A stretch of 64,000 bases of DNA from positions 1-64,000 of the forward strand of contig JANQFK010000079.1 of NCBI GenBank assembly GCA_028277885.1. Reading direction: 5' to 3'. The number at the start of each line of letters is the position of its first letter. The stretch's first letter is position 1. Both the position numbers and the translations under genes were made by a program. This document shows positions 7,671 to 15,588 of the stretch, in pieces. The DNA is from Myxococcota bacterium. GTDB lineage: Bacteria > Myxococcota_A > UBA9160 > UBA6930. A model generated the notes under the pieces. It was not told where the DNA came from. It made no database searches and saw nothing but the letters and a program-made list of their open reading frames with translations.

Positions 7671-9923
7671 CTAGCGCGGCAGCACGTAGATGGGCGAGGA
7701 CCAGGCGCGCTCCTCGCCCGGCGCGAGGCAGTCGTCGTCGCGCGGGGTCTGGTAGCCGCCGTGGCAGGGCCGCGCCTCGACGCAGCGCCCGGTCTCGTCG
7801 TACTCGCAGCGCGCGAGGCCGCCGTTCACCATGGGGGTCGGCGGCTGGATGGCGCGCACGTAGTAGGTGTAGGGCCGCGAGCTGCCCGCGAACTCCGCGT
7901 CCTCGAACTCGACCACGCAGCCCGCGGGATCCGGCGCGCAGGCGAAGCTGCGCCAGGGATCCTCGACCAGGCTCGCCATGGGCTCGCCGGGCTCGACGCG
8001 GGGACGGATGCGCACCACCTCGATGCGGTCGATGGGCTGGCGCGCGTCCGACGGGTTGTAGCACTCGCCGCGGCACAGGGACGCGAGGCGCTCCGGCGAG
8101 AGCCCCGCCGTGGAGACGTCGGGGCAGCCCGGACCCTGCTGCAGGCTGCCGACGGCGCGCACCCGGAAGCGCGGCGCGGCGTCGAGCTTCACCCGGGCGC
8201 CCATGGGCGCCGCACCGCCGGGCGCGTTCACGAGATCGAACCAGAGCAGGATACGCTCGCCGCTGGTGCCGTAGGTCTCGCGCCGGCGCAGGGCGTCCCA
8301 GATGGCCTCGCGGGAGCGGTCCTCGGAGTGCACCACGGCGAGGCCGCCGGTCAGGAAGAACGAGGCCTGGCGCTCGAAGTCCACCGACAGGTAGGCGGGG
8401 AGGTCCGACGTGCCGGGGTCGAAGGCGACGGACTCCACCGGCGGCTCCGCGTCGAGGTCCACCTCGAACATGCGCTCGTACCAGGCCTCGTCCCGGGGCC
8501 CGCGCGCCTCGGTGTGGAAGAGCCGCCCGAACTCCTTGTAGCCCGTGCCCGGGCGCGCCGTGTGGCTGTCGCTCGACGCGATGAAGCCCAGGTGGAAGCG
8601 CGAGGGATCCCCGGGCGCCTCGAAGTCCGAGAGCCCGAGAATGTACTGCACCGAGCTCGCGGCGCGGTACTTCATCGAGGGCAGGAAGCAGCTGCGGCAG
8701 GTCCCGCAGTCCTTCCAGTCCTCGAGGCTCGTGCCCGGCACCGCGTGGCGCCCGGCCACGCCGGCGGCCAGGAAGTTCGCCCGCGCCTCGGCGACCCGTC
8801 GCTCGCAGGTCTCGGAGGTCGGGTCCTCGCAGCGCCCGCGGATGATCTCGCCCGCCCGCCAGCAGCAGGGCTCGAACTCCTCGGTGGGAGCCGGGCACAC
8901 CGGGGCGCCGCTCGCGTCGAAGTCGACGCTGCGCAGGTCGCGGTACTCCTCGGAGTTGCCGTGGCCCGAGAACACCTCGATCAGGGTCTGGCGCTCCGGG
9001 TCGTGCTGGGCCGCGGTGAGCTGCTTGTCCCAGCTCGAGCCGGGCGGCGTGTAGATCCCCCAGGTGGTGCCGTGGGGGATCACCAGGGACTCGAAGCCCC
9101 ACTGGTCGAGCTTCTCGAACAGCAGGCCCGGCGTGGCGGCCCCCTCCATGCAGTCCTCGGGAAGCTCGCGCACGTCCACGCCGGCGGGGCAGCGATCGGC
9201 TTCGCGCAGCTGCGCCTGGTAGTGGAACAAGTCGAAGTAGCGCTGGCGGTTGGGGAAGTCGAGGAGCGGCAGGCCCAGGCGCGTGCGCAGGGGCGGCGCC
9301 TGGGCCATGGCGGCGTTCGTGAAGCTGTCCGAGTCGATTGCGCGCGTGGGCACCGAGCCCTCGGCGAGGTCCCGGAAGATCACGTTCTTGTGGCCCCAGT
9401 GGTTCTCGGGCGTGGTTCCCACCTGGGTCCACTCCCAGCCCAGGAACGCCACTACGTCCGGGTTGGCGGGGTCGCCCGCGGCGGCGTTGCACTCCCGGAT
9501 GGACTCGCGGGTCTCGCGCCAGCGCCGAGGGGTCAGGGCCTCGGCGTGGTCGTTGATGCTCCAGAAGTCGACGCCCGAGCAGTAGCGGGCGAAGTCGCAG
9601 GCGTCCGCGACGGGCCGGGCGCCCTCCCCGCTCAGGATCGGCAGGCTCATCATGAAGGCGTCGGCGGAGTAGGTCGAGTGGACGTGGAGATCGCCGAACA
9701 GGATCTGCTTCCCGGGTGCGGGCAGGCGCGCCGCGGCCGCGGCCTCGGCCGCCGCGTCGGCGCGCGCCGCGTCTCGCGCCGAGACCGTCGCCTCGGGCAG
9801 GCGCGCGCCCTCGATCACGCCCGGGTCGTCGTCGCGGCCGCAGCCCACCGCCGCGGCGAGGGACGCCGCCAGGACCACGAGCAGCGCCCCCGCCGAGTGC
9901 CTTCCGCCTCCCCTTCCACCCAT
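7671..9923 (-). CDS. DUF3604 lipoprotein-like protein, PHP-type hydrolase relative
   Basis: From the ATG at 9923 (GGGAGGGA just upstream) the protein has 750 residues. The N-terminus AGALLVVLAASLAAAVGC looks like a lipoprotein signal, though the lipobox AVGC is imperfect. The domain opens with FGDLHVHSTYSADAF near 62-76, the metal-binding GDxHxHS motif of DUF3604, which resembles PHP-family phosphoesterases. Later motifs include GWEWTQ and FIASSDSH. Several Cys-rich stretches (CGTCRSC, EPCCWR) suit an exported protein with disulfides. It follows the lipase and foldase genes on the same strand after about 90 bases and may be co-transcribed. The family's substrate is not established. Confidence 0.8.
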   Translation of the reverse strand: MGGRGGGRHSAGALLVVLAASLAAAVGCGRDDDPGVIEGARLPEATVSARDAARADAAAEAAAAARLPAPGKQILFGDLHVHSTYSADAFMMSLPILSGEGARPVADACDFARYCSGVDFWSINDHAEALTPRRWRETRESIRECNAAAGDPANPDVVAFLGWEWTQVGTTPENHWGHKNVIFRDLAEGSVPTRAIDSDSFTNAAMAQAPPLRTRLGLPLLDFPNRQRYFDLFHYQAQLREADRCPAGVDVRELPEDCMEGAATPGLLFEKLDQWGFESLVIPHGTTWGIYTPPGSSWDKQLTAAQHDPERQTLIEVFSGHGNSEEYRDLRSVDFDASGAPVCPAPTEEFEPCCWRAGEIIRGRCEDPTSETCERRVAEARANFLAAGVAGRHAVPGTSLEDWKDCGTCRSCFLPSMKYRAASSVQYILGLSDFEAPGDPSRFHLGFIASSDSHTARPGTGYKEFGRLFHTEARGPRDEAWYERMFEVDLDAEPPVESVAFDPGTSDLPAYLSVDFERQASFFLTGGLAVVHSEDRSREAIWDALRRRETYGTSGERILLWFDLVNAPGGAAPMGARVKLDAAPRFRVRAVGSLQQGPGCPDVSTAGLSPERLASLCRGECYNPSDARQPIDRIEVVRIRPRVEPGEPMASLVEDPWRSFACAPDPAGCVVEFEDAEFAGSSRPYTYYVRAIQPPTPMVNGGLARCEYDETGRCVEARPCHGGYQTPRDDDCLAPGEERAWSSPIYVLPR

Positions 9924-10014
9924 GGACGGTCCCTCCCCCGTGCTGGCCACGGACCGCGGTTCTACCGCGACGGCGGTGCGCGGGTCAACCGTCGGCGACG
10001 CCGCGCGCCGCGGC

Positions 10015-11013
10015 TCAGCGCGGGACGGCGGCGTCGAGGGCGCGCACCCGCAGCTGCTCGTCGGGCGCGAAGTGGCGCCCCCGGAGCTCCTCGAGGGCCG
10101 CCTCCCGCCCGGCGGCGTCGAGACTGGCGTCGGCGAGCAGGGCGTCCCGCTCGGCCCGGTAGCGATCCAGTCGCTCGCTCCACGCGGCGCGCTCGCGGTC
10201 CTGGGCCGCGAGTCGCTCGGCCGCCTCGCTCCCCACCACCTGCTCACGCAGGGCCTGGATCTCGCCGGGCGAGGCTCCCGCGGCGCGAAGCTGGCGCTCC
10301 CGCTCCATCAGGCGCAGCACCTCGGACGCCTCGGCCCGGGCGCGCCGGACGCGCTCGGGGAGCTGCGCCTCGAGCTCGGCGAGGCGCGCGGCGCGCTCGG
10401 CCTCGTCGAGCTCGGGATCGTCGGAGACGCGGCGCATCTCGAGGCGGATCCGGGCCATCTGCTCCTGCTCGCCGAAGAGCGCCTCGGCGTCCTCGCCGAA
10501 GTGCTCGCGACGCAGCTCGCGGAGCCACTGGAGCCGGCGGTCGAGGTCGACCCCGAGGCGGGGATCGTCGAGGTCGCCGAGGGCCCCGCGGTAGGCGAGG
10601 TAGCGCTCCAGGGTGGCGCGAGCGTCGCCGCGGGCCGACGCCGGCAGCGCGTCGATCTGCGCCTGGATGCGCCGGAGCGCCGTCGCCAGGGGCTCGTCGG
10701 TGGTGCCGGCGAGGAAGTGGTCGAAGAGCGCGACGGCGCCGGCGCCGGGCACGAAGCGCCCCTCGGCGTCCACCTCGAGCCGGCCGGCGGGCGTGGTGCC
10801 TCGCAGCGCCCGCGGCAGGGGCGGCAGCCCGGTCGTGGTCGGGCTGGCGCCGCCTGGCGCCGGCTCCGAGGCGAGCCCCGGCGAGGCCACGCCCGCGTCG
10901 CGCTCCGCTGCCGAGCCCTGCGGCGCCGCGTCGCCCGCGGCGCGCAGCCACCACGCCCCGGCGGCCGCGGCGAGAAGCGCGAGCGCCGCGAGCCCCAGCC
11001 GCCACCCCGTCAC
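10015..11013 (-). CDS. lifO: Lipase-specific foldase (steric chaperone)
   Basis: This 332-residue protein has an N-terminal membrane anchor (about 5-25, LGLAALALLAAAAGAWW) and a Pro/Ala linker. The family entry segment LPRALRGTTPAGRLEVD lies near 76-92, followed by LFDHFL, the local form of the RxxFDYxLS motif. Long charged helices follow (REHFGEDAEALFGEQEQ, then repeated RxARLAELE). Lif proteins fold their partner lipase in the periplasm before type II secretion. The lipase gene ends nine bases upstream, the classic lip-lif operon order. The match in length (usual 300-350) and layout is good. No type II secretion genes are in the window. Confidence 0.9.
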   Translation of the reverse strand: MTGWRLGLAALALLAAAAGAWWLRAAGDAAPQGSAAERDAGVASPGLASEPAPGGASPTTTGLPPLPRALRGTTPAGRLEVDAEGRFVPGAGAVALFDHFLAGTTDEPLATALRRIQAQIDALPASARGDARATLERYLAYRGALGDLDDPRLGVDLDRRLQWLRELRREHFGEDAEALFGEQEQMARIRLEMRRVSDDPELDEAERAARLAELEAQLPERVRRARAEASEVLRLMERERQLRAAGASPGEIQALREQVVGSEAAERLAAQDRERAAWSERLDRYRAERDALLADASLDAAGREAALEELRGRHFAPDEQLRVRALDAAVPR

Positions 11014-11022
11014 GACACGGGC

Positions 11023-12021
11023 TCAGAGCCCCAGGTTGCGCAGGCGGGTCGCGTGCTGGACGTAGGGGGTCTTCGGGTCCACCTCGAACAGGTGCGTGAG
11101 GCCGAGGATCTGGTTCACCTCGTCGAGGTGGTTCATCCAGTAGTCGTCCTCCAGGACGTCGCCGAACTGGGCGCTGCACACGGTGACGAGCCCGTCGTTC
11201 TGCTGGAACAGGTACACCACGCTCGCCAGTCCCAGCAGCGTGTCCGTGGGGTCCAGGAAGTTGGTGAGCACGTTCTTGCCGGTCCAGGAGTAGTAGCGGA
11301 CGTCGCCCACCTGGGCGGCGCCGGGGTGGCAGCCGGCGGGGAGCCCGTTCGGGAACAGGGCGTTGAAGTCGTCGATGCCGCTGCCGACCAGGTTCGAGAG
11401 GGCGGCCCGGGCGTCCACCGGGTCCGACGTCCCGAACAGCAGCTCGAGCAGGACGCCGATGGAGCTGCCGAACAGGTCGAGCAGCGCCGCGGTGAAGGTG
11501 CCGTCGGCCAGGATCCCGTCGAAGAGCTCGTCGAACACCAGCGCGCCCTTGTGCGGCGACCCCACGGTGGTCACCGACGCCACCAGGTCCGGGCGCACGC
11601 CGGCCACGTAGCGGGCGTCGAGCCCGCCCTGGCTGTGGCCGATGAGGTGCACCTTGTCCTTGCCCGTGATGATGAGGATGGCCTCGACCTGCTCGAGGAG
11701 CTGCTCGCCGCGCACGGTGCTCGAGTGGATGGCGCTCACCTGGGTGACGTGGACGTCGTTGCCCGCGTCCTCGAGGGCCGAGACGATCCCGAACCAGTAC
11801 TCGAGGGGCCCGTAGGACTCCATGCCGAGGGCGCCGTGGGCGAGGACGATGGGGTACGGCGGGCCGGGGTCGCCGCCGCCGGGGCCTCCGCCCGGGTTGC
11901 CGCCACCGCCGCCGCAGCGACCCGCGGTGAGCAGCGGGATCGCCAGGCACGCGATGGCGAGCTGGAGCCCCCTCGATCGACCCGGATTCGAGCTCAGGAC
12001 CGGCAGGCGCAGGAAACCCAT
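11023..12021 (-). CDS. Secreted triacylglycerol lipase (family I, Lif-dependent)
   Basis: This 332-residue protein has a signal region at 18-36, a Gly/Pro linker and an alpha/beta-hydrolase domain. The oxyanion segment is AHGALG (61-66). The nucleophile elbow is GHSQGG with Ser130, and the downstream segment SVTTVGSPHKG matches family I.1/I.2 lipases. Asp and His candidates are in QNDGLVT and WMNHLDEVNQ, the latter carrying the conserved calcium-site Asp as well. The enzyme should hydrolyse long-chain acylglycerols outside the cell, with folding by the adjacent foldase. The signal ends in TAGRC, which is close to but not a proper lipobox. Confidence 0.9.
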   Translation of the reverse strand: MGFLRLPVLSSNPGRSRGLQLAIACLAIPLLTAGRCGGGGGNPGGGPGGGDPGPPYPIVLAHGALGMESYGPLEYWFGIVSALEDAGNDVHVTQVSAIHSSTVRGEQLLEQVEAILIITGKDKVHLIGHSQGGLDARYVAGVRPDLVASVTTVGSPHKGALVFDELFDGILADGTFTAALLDLFGSSIGVLLELLFGTSDPVDARAALSNLVGSGIDDFNALFPNGLPAGCHPGAAQVGDVRYYSWTGKNVLTNFLDPTDTLLGLASVVYLFQQNDGLVTVCSAQFGDVLEDDYWMNHLDEVNQILGLTHLFEVDPKTPYVQHATRLRNLGL

Positions 12022-12113
12022 GCTTCGTTCCCCCTCGGCATTGGTGCGGCGGTTCTAGCACGGGCTGCGGCCGGGCGTCGACTGAACGGCGTTCCGCCCT
12101 CGGCGGCGCCGCG

Positions 12114-12893
12114 TCAGCGGATCGGGTTGCCGAGGTTGAAGACCGCGGCCTCGGGGTCCGGCGGCGCGTGGGGGTCCCGCTCGCACTCCGGCGGGAAGGC
12201 GCGGCGCTTGCGCGCGTAGTAGTCGTCGCGGTGGTCGCCCTGGGAGGCGGGGTTCCAGGTCACGTAGTAGGCACGGCGCGGGGCGGCGCTGCGGTTGGGC
12301 CCCGACCGGTGGGGCACGTAGGAGTCGAACAGCACCAGGTCGCCGGGCGACGTCTCGAGGGCGTGCCAGTGCAGCGACGCCACGACGTCGTCGCGCAGGG
12401 TCCCGTCCCCGGCCTGGGGCAGGGTCACGGCGTCGCGGAAGTCGTCCACGATGTCGAGGCCGCCGTTCTCGGGCGTCGTCGGGTCGACGGAGACCATCAG
12501 CGTCACGTGGAGCGTCTGTCCGAAGCTCACGAAGGCGGGCGCGTCCTGGTGGGGAGCGAAGCCCTCGCCGCCGGGCAGCTTGAAGTTGATCTTCTCCTTG
12601 AAGAGCACCGGCGGCTCGCCGAGGAGCTGCTCGAGGCAGCCCAGCAGGTCCGGGCGCGAGAGCCAGTCGCGCAGGCCGTCGTGGAAGGGGAGGAAGTTCT
12701 CGACCCGGCACAGCAGCCGCTCCTCGCCGGGCTCGAAGTACTTCATCCACCTGCCCGGGGTCTCGGGCCAGGCCTCGAGCTCGTCGGTCCAGCGCGCCAG
12801 GGCGGTGCGCTCGGCGGCTTCGAGTGCGTCGCGCAGCACCACCCAGTGGTGGGCGTCCCAGTGCGCGCGCTGCTCCGGCGTGAGCTCGATCAG
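12114..12893 (-). CDS. PhyH-family Fe(II)/2-oxoglutarate dioxygenase, CTG start
   Basis: Homology-like sequence extends upstream of the first GTG (12842). The in-frame LTPEQRAHWDAHHWVVLRD is the normal PhyH N-terminus. Reading back, the frame meets a stop, and the only start after it is CTG at 12893, preceded by AGGAGGG with eight bases of spacing. That start gives 259 residues. The iron triad appears as HQD (PHQDAP) and the distal His in VPHRSGPN, with a following Arg for 2-oxoglutarate. The family hydroxylates phytanoyl-CoA, phosphonates, ectoine and other small molecules. The divergent neighbour, 38 bases away, is a PhnZ-like HD oxygenase. This recalls the PhnY/PhnZ pair that oxidises 2-aminoethylphosphonate, but specificity is inferred only from context. 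Confidence 0.8.
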   Translation of the reverse strand: MIELTPEQRAHWDAHHWVVLRDALEAAERTALARWTDELEAWPETPGRWMKYFEPGEERLLCRVENFLPFHDGLRDWLSRPDLLGCLEQLLGEPPVLFKEKINFKLPGGEGFAPHQDAPAFVSFGQTLHVTLMVSVDPTTPENGGLDIVDDFRDAVTLPQAGDGTLRDDVVASLHWHALETSPGDLVLFDSYVPHRSGPNRSAAPRRAYYVTWNPASQGDHRDDYYARKRRAFPPECERDPHAPPDPEAAVFNLGNPIR

Positions 12894-12931
12894 CGGGGAG
12901 GCCCTCCTCGACGCGGTATCCTAGGAGAACG

Positions 12932-13537
12932 ATGCGGCCCGCGACAGGCGAGGATCCCGAGGCCCGGCTGCAGCGCCTGCTGGACCTGCTCGAGGCGTCG
13001 GCCCGGGCGGACTACATCGCCGAGCCCGTCTCCCAGCTCGAGCACGCGCTCCAGGCCGCGCAGCTCGCCGAGGCCGCGGGAGCGCCCGCGGCGGAGGTGC
13101 TCGCCGCGCTGCTCCACGACGTCGGCCACCTGTGCGACCCCGGCGCCGAGCGCATGGAGGGCGTCGGCGTGATGCACCACGAGGAGGTGGGCGCGCGCTA
13201 CCTCGAGAGCCTGGGGTTCGGCCCCGAGGTGACGGAGCTGGTGCGGGGGCACGTGGCCGCCAAGCGCTACCTGGTCGCCGCCCGCACGGACTACGCCGGG
13301 CGCCTCTCCGCCGCCAGCCGCCGGACCCTCGTCCACCAGGGTGGCGCCATGGACGACGCCGAGCGCCGGGCCTTCGACGCCGACCCGCGGCGCGACGCCA
13401 AGCTGCGCCTGCGCGCCTGGGACGAGGAGGCCAAGGTGCCGGGACGCGCGACGCCGGGTCTGGCCCACTTCCGGGAGCGGCTGGCCGCGCACCTGGGCGC
13501 CGCCGGCGAAACGGGGCTCAGCCCGCCCGGATCGTGA
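12932..13537 (+). CDS. HD-domain protein resembling the diiron oxygenase PhnZ
   Basis: This 201-residue HD protein carries His38 (SQLEH), His62-Asp63 (LLHDVGH), His82/His83 (GVMHHEE), His107 (VRGHVAAKRY) and Asp164 (RAWDEEAK). It also has Tyr28 and Glu31, spaced Y-x-x-E, just before the first His. This residue order and spacing closely follow the mixed-valent diiron oxygenase PhnZ as I recall it (Tyr24, Glu27, His34, His58-Asp59, His80, His104, Asp161), rather than a simple HD phosphohydrolase. PhnZ cleaves hydroxylated aminoethylphosphonate to glycine and phosphate. The gene is divergent from a PhyH dioxygenase, the family of PhnY. CTAGGAGAACG precedes the ATG. Its end overlaps the convergent EEP gene by 20 bases. 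Confidence 0.8.
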   Translation: MRPATGEDPEARLQRLLDLLEASARADYIAEPVSQLEHALQAAQLAEAAGAPAAEVLAALLHDVGHLCDPGAERMEGVGVMHHEEVGARYLESLGFGPEVTELVRGHVAAKRYLVAARTDYAGRLSAASRRTLVHQGGAMDDAERRAFDADPRRDAKLRLRAWDEEAKVPGRATPGLAHFRERLAAHLGAAGETGLSPPGS

Positions 13538-14573
13538 CCGCGATGGCGTCGTGGTCCGAGAGCGCGGCGCCCGTCGCGGGGTCGACGGCGGGGAGCACCT
13601 CCGGTGCCTCGGCCACGAGCCCGCGCGCCAGGAACCAGTCGAGGTGGAGCCCGCCCCGCCCCGTCCCGTCCGGGCCCGCGACGCGCTGGGTGGGCTCGCC
13701 GACCTCGTTGCAGCGCTCCCACTCGTAGCCGGCCGCGGCGGCCACCTCGAAGAGCGGCTCGTGGGGCAGCGGCGTGCGCAGCCGCTCCGGATCCCGCGCC
13801 AGGGCCTCCCGCAGGCGTTCGGGATCCGCGAGCTCGGCCCGCCCGAGGGAGTGGGTGTTGAGGTCGCCGCCGATCAGCGCGGGGGCGCCGGGACGGCGCG
13901 CCTCGATCGCGTCGAGCAGGACGCGCAGCTCCGCGGCGCGCTCGTCGGGGTCGCCGTGGCTGTCGAGGTGCACCGCGGCGAGCGCCACCTCGACGTCGCC
14001 CAGCTCGAGGGAGGCCAGCACGGCGATGCGTCCACCGACGCGCCGCTGCCCGCGCTCGGGACCGAACCAGTCGCCGCGGGTCTCGAGCCGCACCAGCTCC
14101 GGGCGGACCAGGGGGTAGGCCGAGAGGATGGCGCCACCGTGGTAGCCGACGCGGTTCCCGGCGCCGGCGTGGGCGGCGGCCTCGGCGGCGTCGCCCAGGC
14201 CGAGCTCGAGGAACTCGACCCCGAACGCGTAGCCCGTCGCCAGGGCGTCGGCGAGCGCCCGAGCCGCGTGGCGCTGGCCCGAGCGCGCCATGCCGACGTC
14301 GAGCTCCGAGAGCAGCGCCACGTCGGCGCCGGCGAGCAGCGCCGCACCCGCGGCGGGCTCCCGACCCCGCTCGGCGTTCCAGGCCACGACCCGCAGCCCG
14401 CTCCCGGGAGCGGGCACGGGCCGCGGAGCGGCGGGCGGGCGCACCTCGACGGCGCGGGCGAAGGGCATCCCGGCGAGGAGCTGCCGGTGGCAGGAGGGGT
14501 CCTGCGGGCCCGCGAGGATGCGAGCGCGCTCCGCCTCGGCGACGACCTCGAGCTCTCGGAGGGCGGGCGCCAC
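13518..14573 (-). CDS. Endonuclease/exonuclease/phosphatase-family hydrolase
   Basis: This 351-residue protein has the EEP fold motifs: VVAWNAERG (first metal site), LLSELDVGM (catalytic Glu), AVHLDSHGDPDERAAEL, GGDLNTHSLG (Asp/Asn metal site) and the C-terminal LSDHDAIAV with the catalytic Asp-His. These define Mg-dependent phosphodiesterases and phosphatases acting on nucleic acids, inositol lipids or sphingomyelin. There is no signal peptide, so an intracellular role is likely, and the substrate is not visible. About 60 residues precede the domain, with no recognised motif. The end overlaps the PhnZ-like gene's end by 20 bases, tail to tail. Confidence 0.8.
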   Translation of the reverse strand: MAPALRELEVVAEAERARILAGPQDPSCHRQLLAGMPFARAVEVRPPAAPRPVPAPGSGLRVVAWNAERGREPAAGAALLAGADVALLSELDVGMARSGQRHAARALADALATGYAFGVEFLELGLGDAAEAAAHAGAGNRVGYHGGAILSAYPLVRPELVRLETRGDWFGPERGQRRVGGRIAVLASLELGDVEVALAAVHLDSHGDPDERAAELRVLLDAIEARRPGAPALIGGDLNTHSLGRAELADPERLREALARDPERLRTPLPHEPLFEVAAAAGYEWERCNEVGEPTQRVAGPDGTGRGGLHLDWFLARGLVAEAPEVLPAVDPATGAALSDHDAIAVTIRAG

Positions 14574-14655
14574 GCCGGCAGGCTACCCCGGGCGCGTTTC
14601 CCGGGCCTGCATCCCGGGCCTACACGGGGCGGCCCGGTCGGCCGATGGGCCCCCC

Positions 14656-15258
14656 ATGGGACGCTTCGTCGTGCTCCTGCTCGGGATCGCGGTCGGCCTG
14701 GTGCTGCTCGACGTGGTCTCGGTGCGCAGCCTCGTGCCGGGGGGCGGTCTCGGCACCCGCGTCGAGGCCTCCACCGTGGTGCGGGACATGAAGGACTTCG
14801 AGACGACGTTCTCGCGGGTCGAGGACGTCGCCGACGCCTACATGATCTTCGGCGGCGACGCCAAGCAGCGCGTGAACGGCTTCACCCACGCGAGCGTGGC
14901 GGCCCTGCCGATCCAGGAGGCGCGCTGGATCGCCCAGCGCCACCCCGACTTCCACCGCTGCGCCTCCCCGGGCTCCAAGCTCGCCAAGGACCGCATCGCG
15001 CCCATGAGCTTCGTGGCCGCCGACGGCACGGCCCGCGACGCCCTCGCCGAGGCCGTCGAGCTCCACGAGGACCGGCTCCGCGACGACGGCGACCGCACCT
15101 GCTTCCGCGTCCGCGGCGCGCGCCTCGAGATCGAGTCGATCCGGGTCAAGCACGACGACCAGGACGTGACCCGGCGCTTCGCCAAGCCGCTCTCCAAGAC
15201 CGACTTCTACCTGGCGGAGCAGGTCGAGCTGGCGGACTGCGCAGCGCTGCTGCGCTGA
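14656..15258 (+). CDS. Hypothetical membrane-anchored protein
   Basis: From the ATG at 14656 this is a 200-residue protein. It has one N-terminal membrane segment (FVVLLLGIAVGLVLLDVVSV, 4-23) and a soluble remainder, probably periplasmic. I recognise no family. Two Cys in the middle (RCASPG, RTCFRV) and one near the end (LADCAALL) could form disulfides. The longer upstream frame is rejected because it runs antisense through the EEP gene and the membrane segment makes a natural start. An ATG at 14645 is out of frame. The gene converges with the small gene at 15266, with seven bases between stops. Confidence 0.65.
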   Translation: MGRFVVLLLGIAVGLVLLDVVSVRSLVPGGGLGTRVEASTVVRDMKDFETTFSRVEDVADAYMIFGGDAKQRVNGFTHASVAALPIQEARWIAQRHPDFHRCASPGSKLAKDRIAPMSFVAADGTARDALAEAVELHEDRLRDDGDRTCFRVRGARLEIESIRVKHDDQDVTRRFAKPLSKTDFYLAEQVELADCAALLR

Positions 15259-15265
15259 GCCGGGA

Positions 15266-15478
15266 TCAGCCGCGCTGGGCCGACTTCCACACCGCCTCGG
15301 CGAGTGCGTAGCTCGCGAGGGAGACGGTGAAGGCCATGCGGACGGGCCGGCGCGCCAGCTCGAGGGGCCGGGCGGCGAGCTCGCGCAGGCGAGCGGCGGG
15401 GGCCGACCAGAAGCGGGCGGGCTGGCGGTTGCGGCTCGAGCTGCGGCGGGAACGGTTCGCGGGGCGACGGGTGGCCAT
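15266..15478 (-). CDS. Small basic hypothetical protein
   Basis: This 70-residue protein is supported by a good ribosome site (GAGGAGAG about eight bases before the ATG) and strong G/C at third positions. The first 45 residues are very rich in Arg, Ser and Pro (ATRRPANRSRRSSSRNRQPA). The end, MAFTVSLASYALAEAVWKSA, could form an amphipathic or weak membrane helix. No family is recognised. The basic head suggests binding to nucleic acid or to the inner face of the membrane, which is inference only. Confidence 0.55.
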   Translation of the reverse strand: MATRRPANRSRRSSSRNRQPARFWSAPAARLRELAARPLELARRPVRMAFTVSLASYALAEAVWKSAQRG

Positions 15479-15588
15479 GGCTGGATCTCTCCTCGCTGGC
15501 GGGCGCAGGGCGCTCATCGGGTGGGCGACGCGCGGGCTTGATCGCGAATTCCGGGCGGCTCCGCACCCCCCGGCCCGCGGACCCGCGG

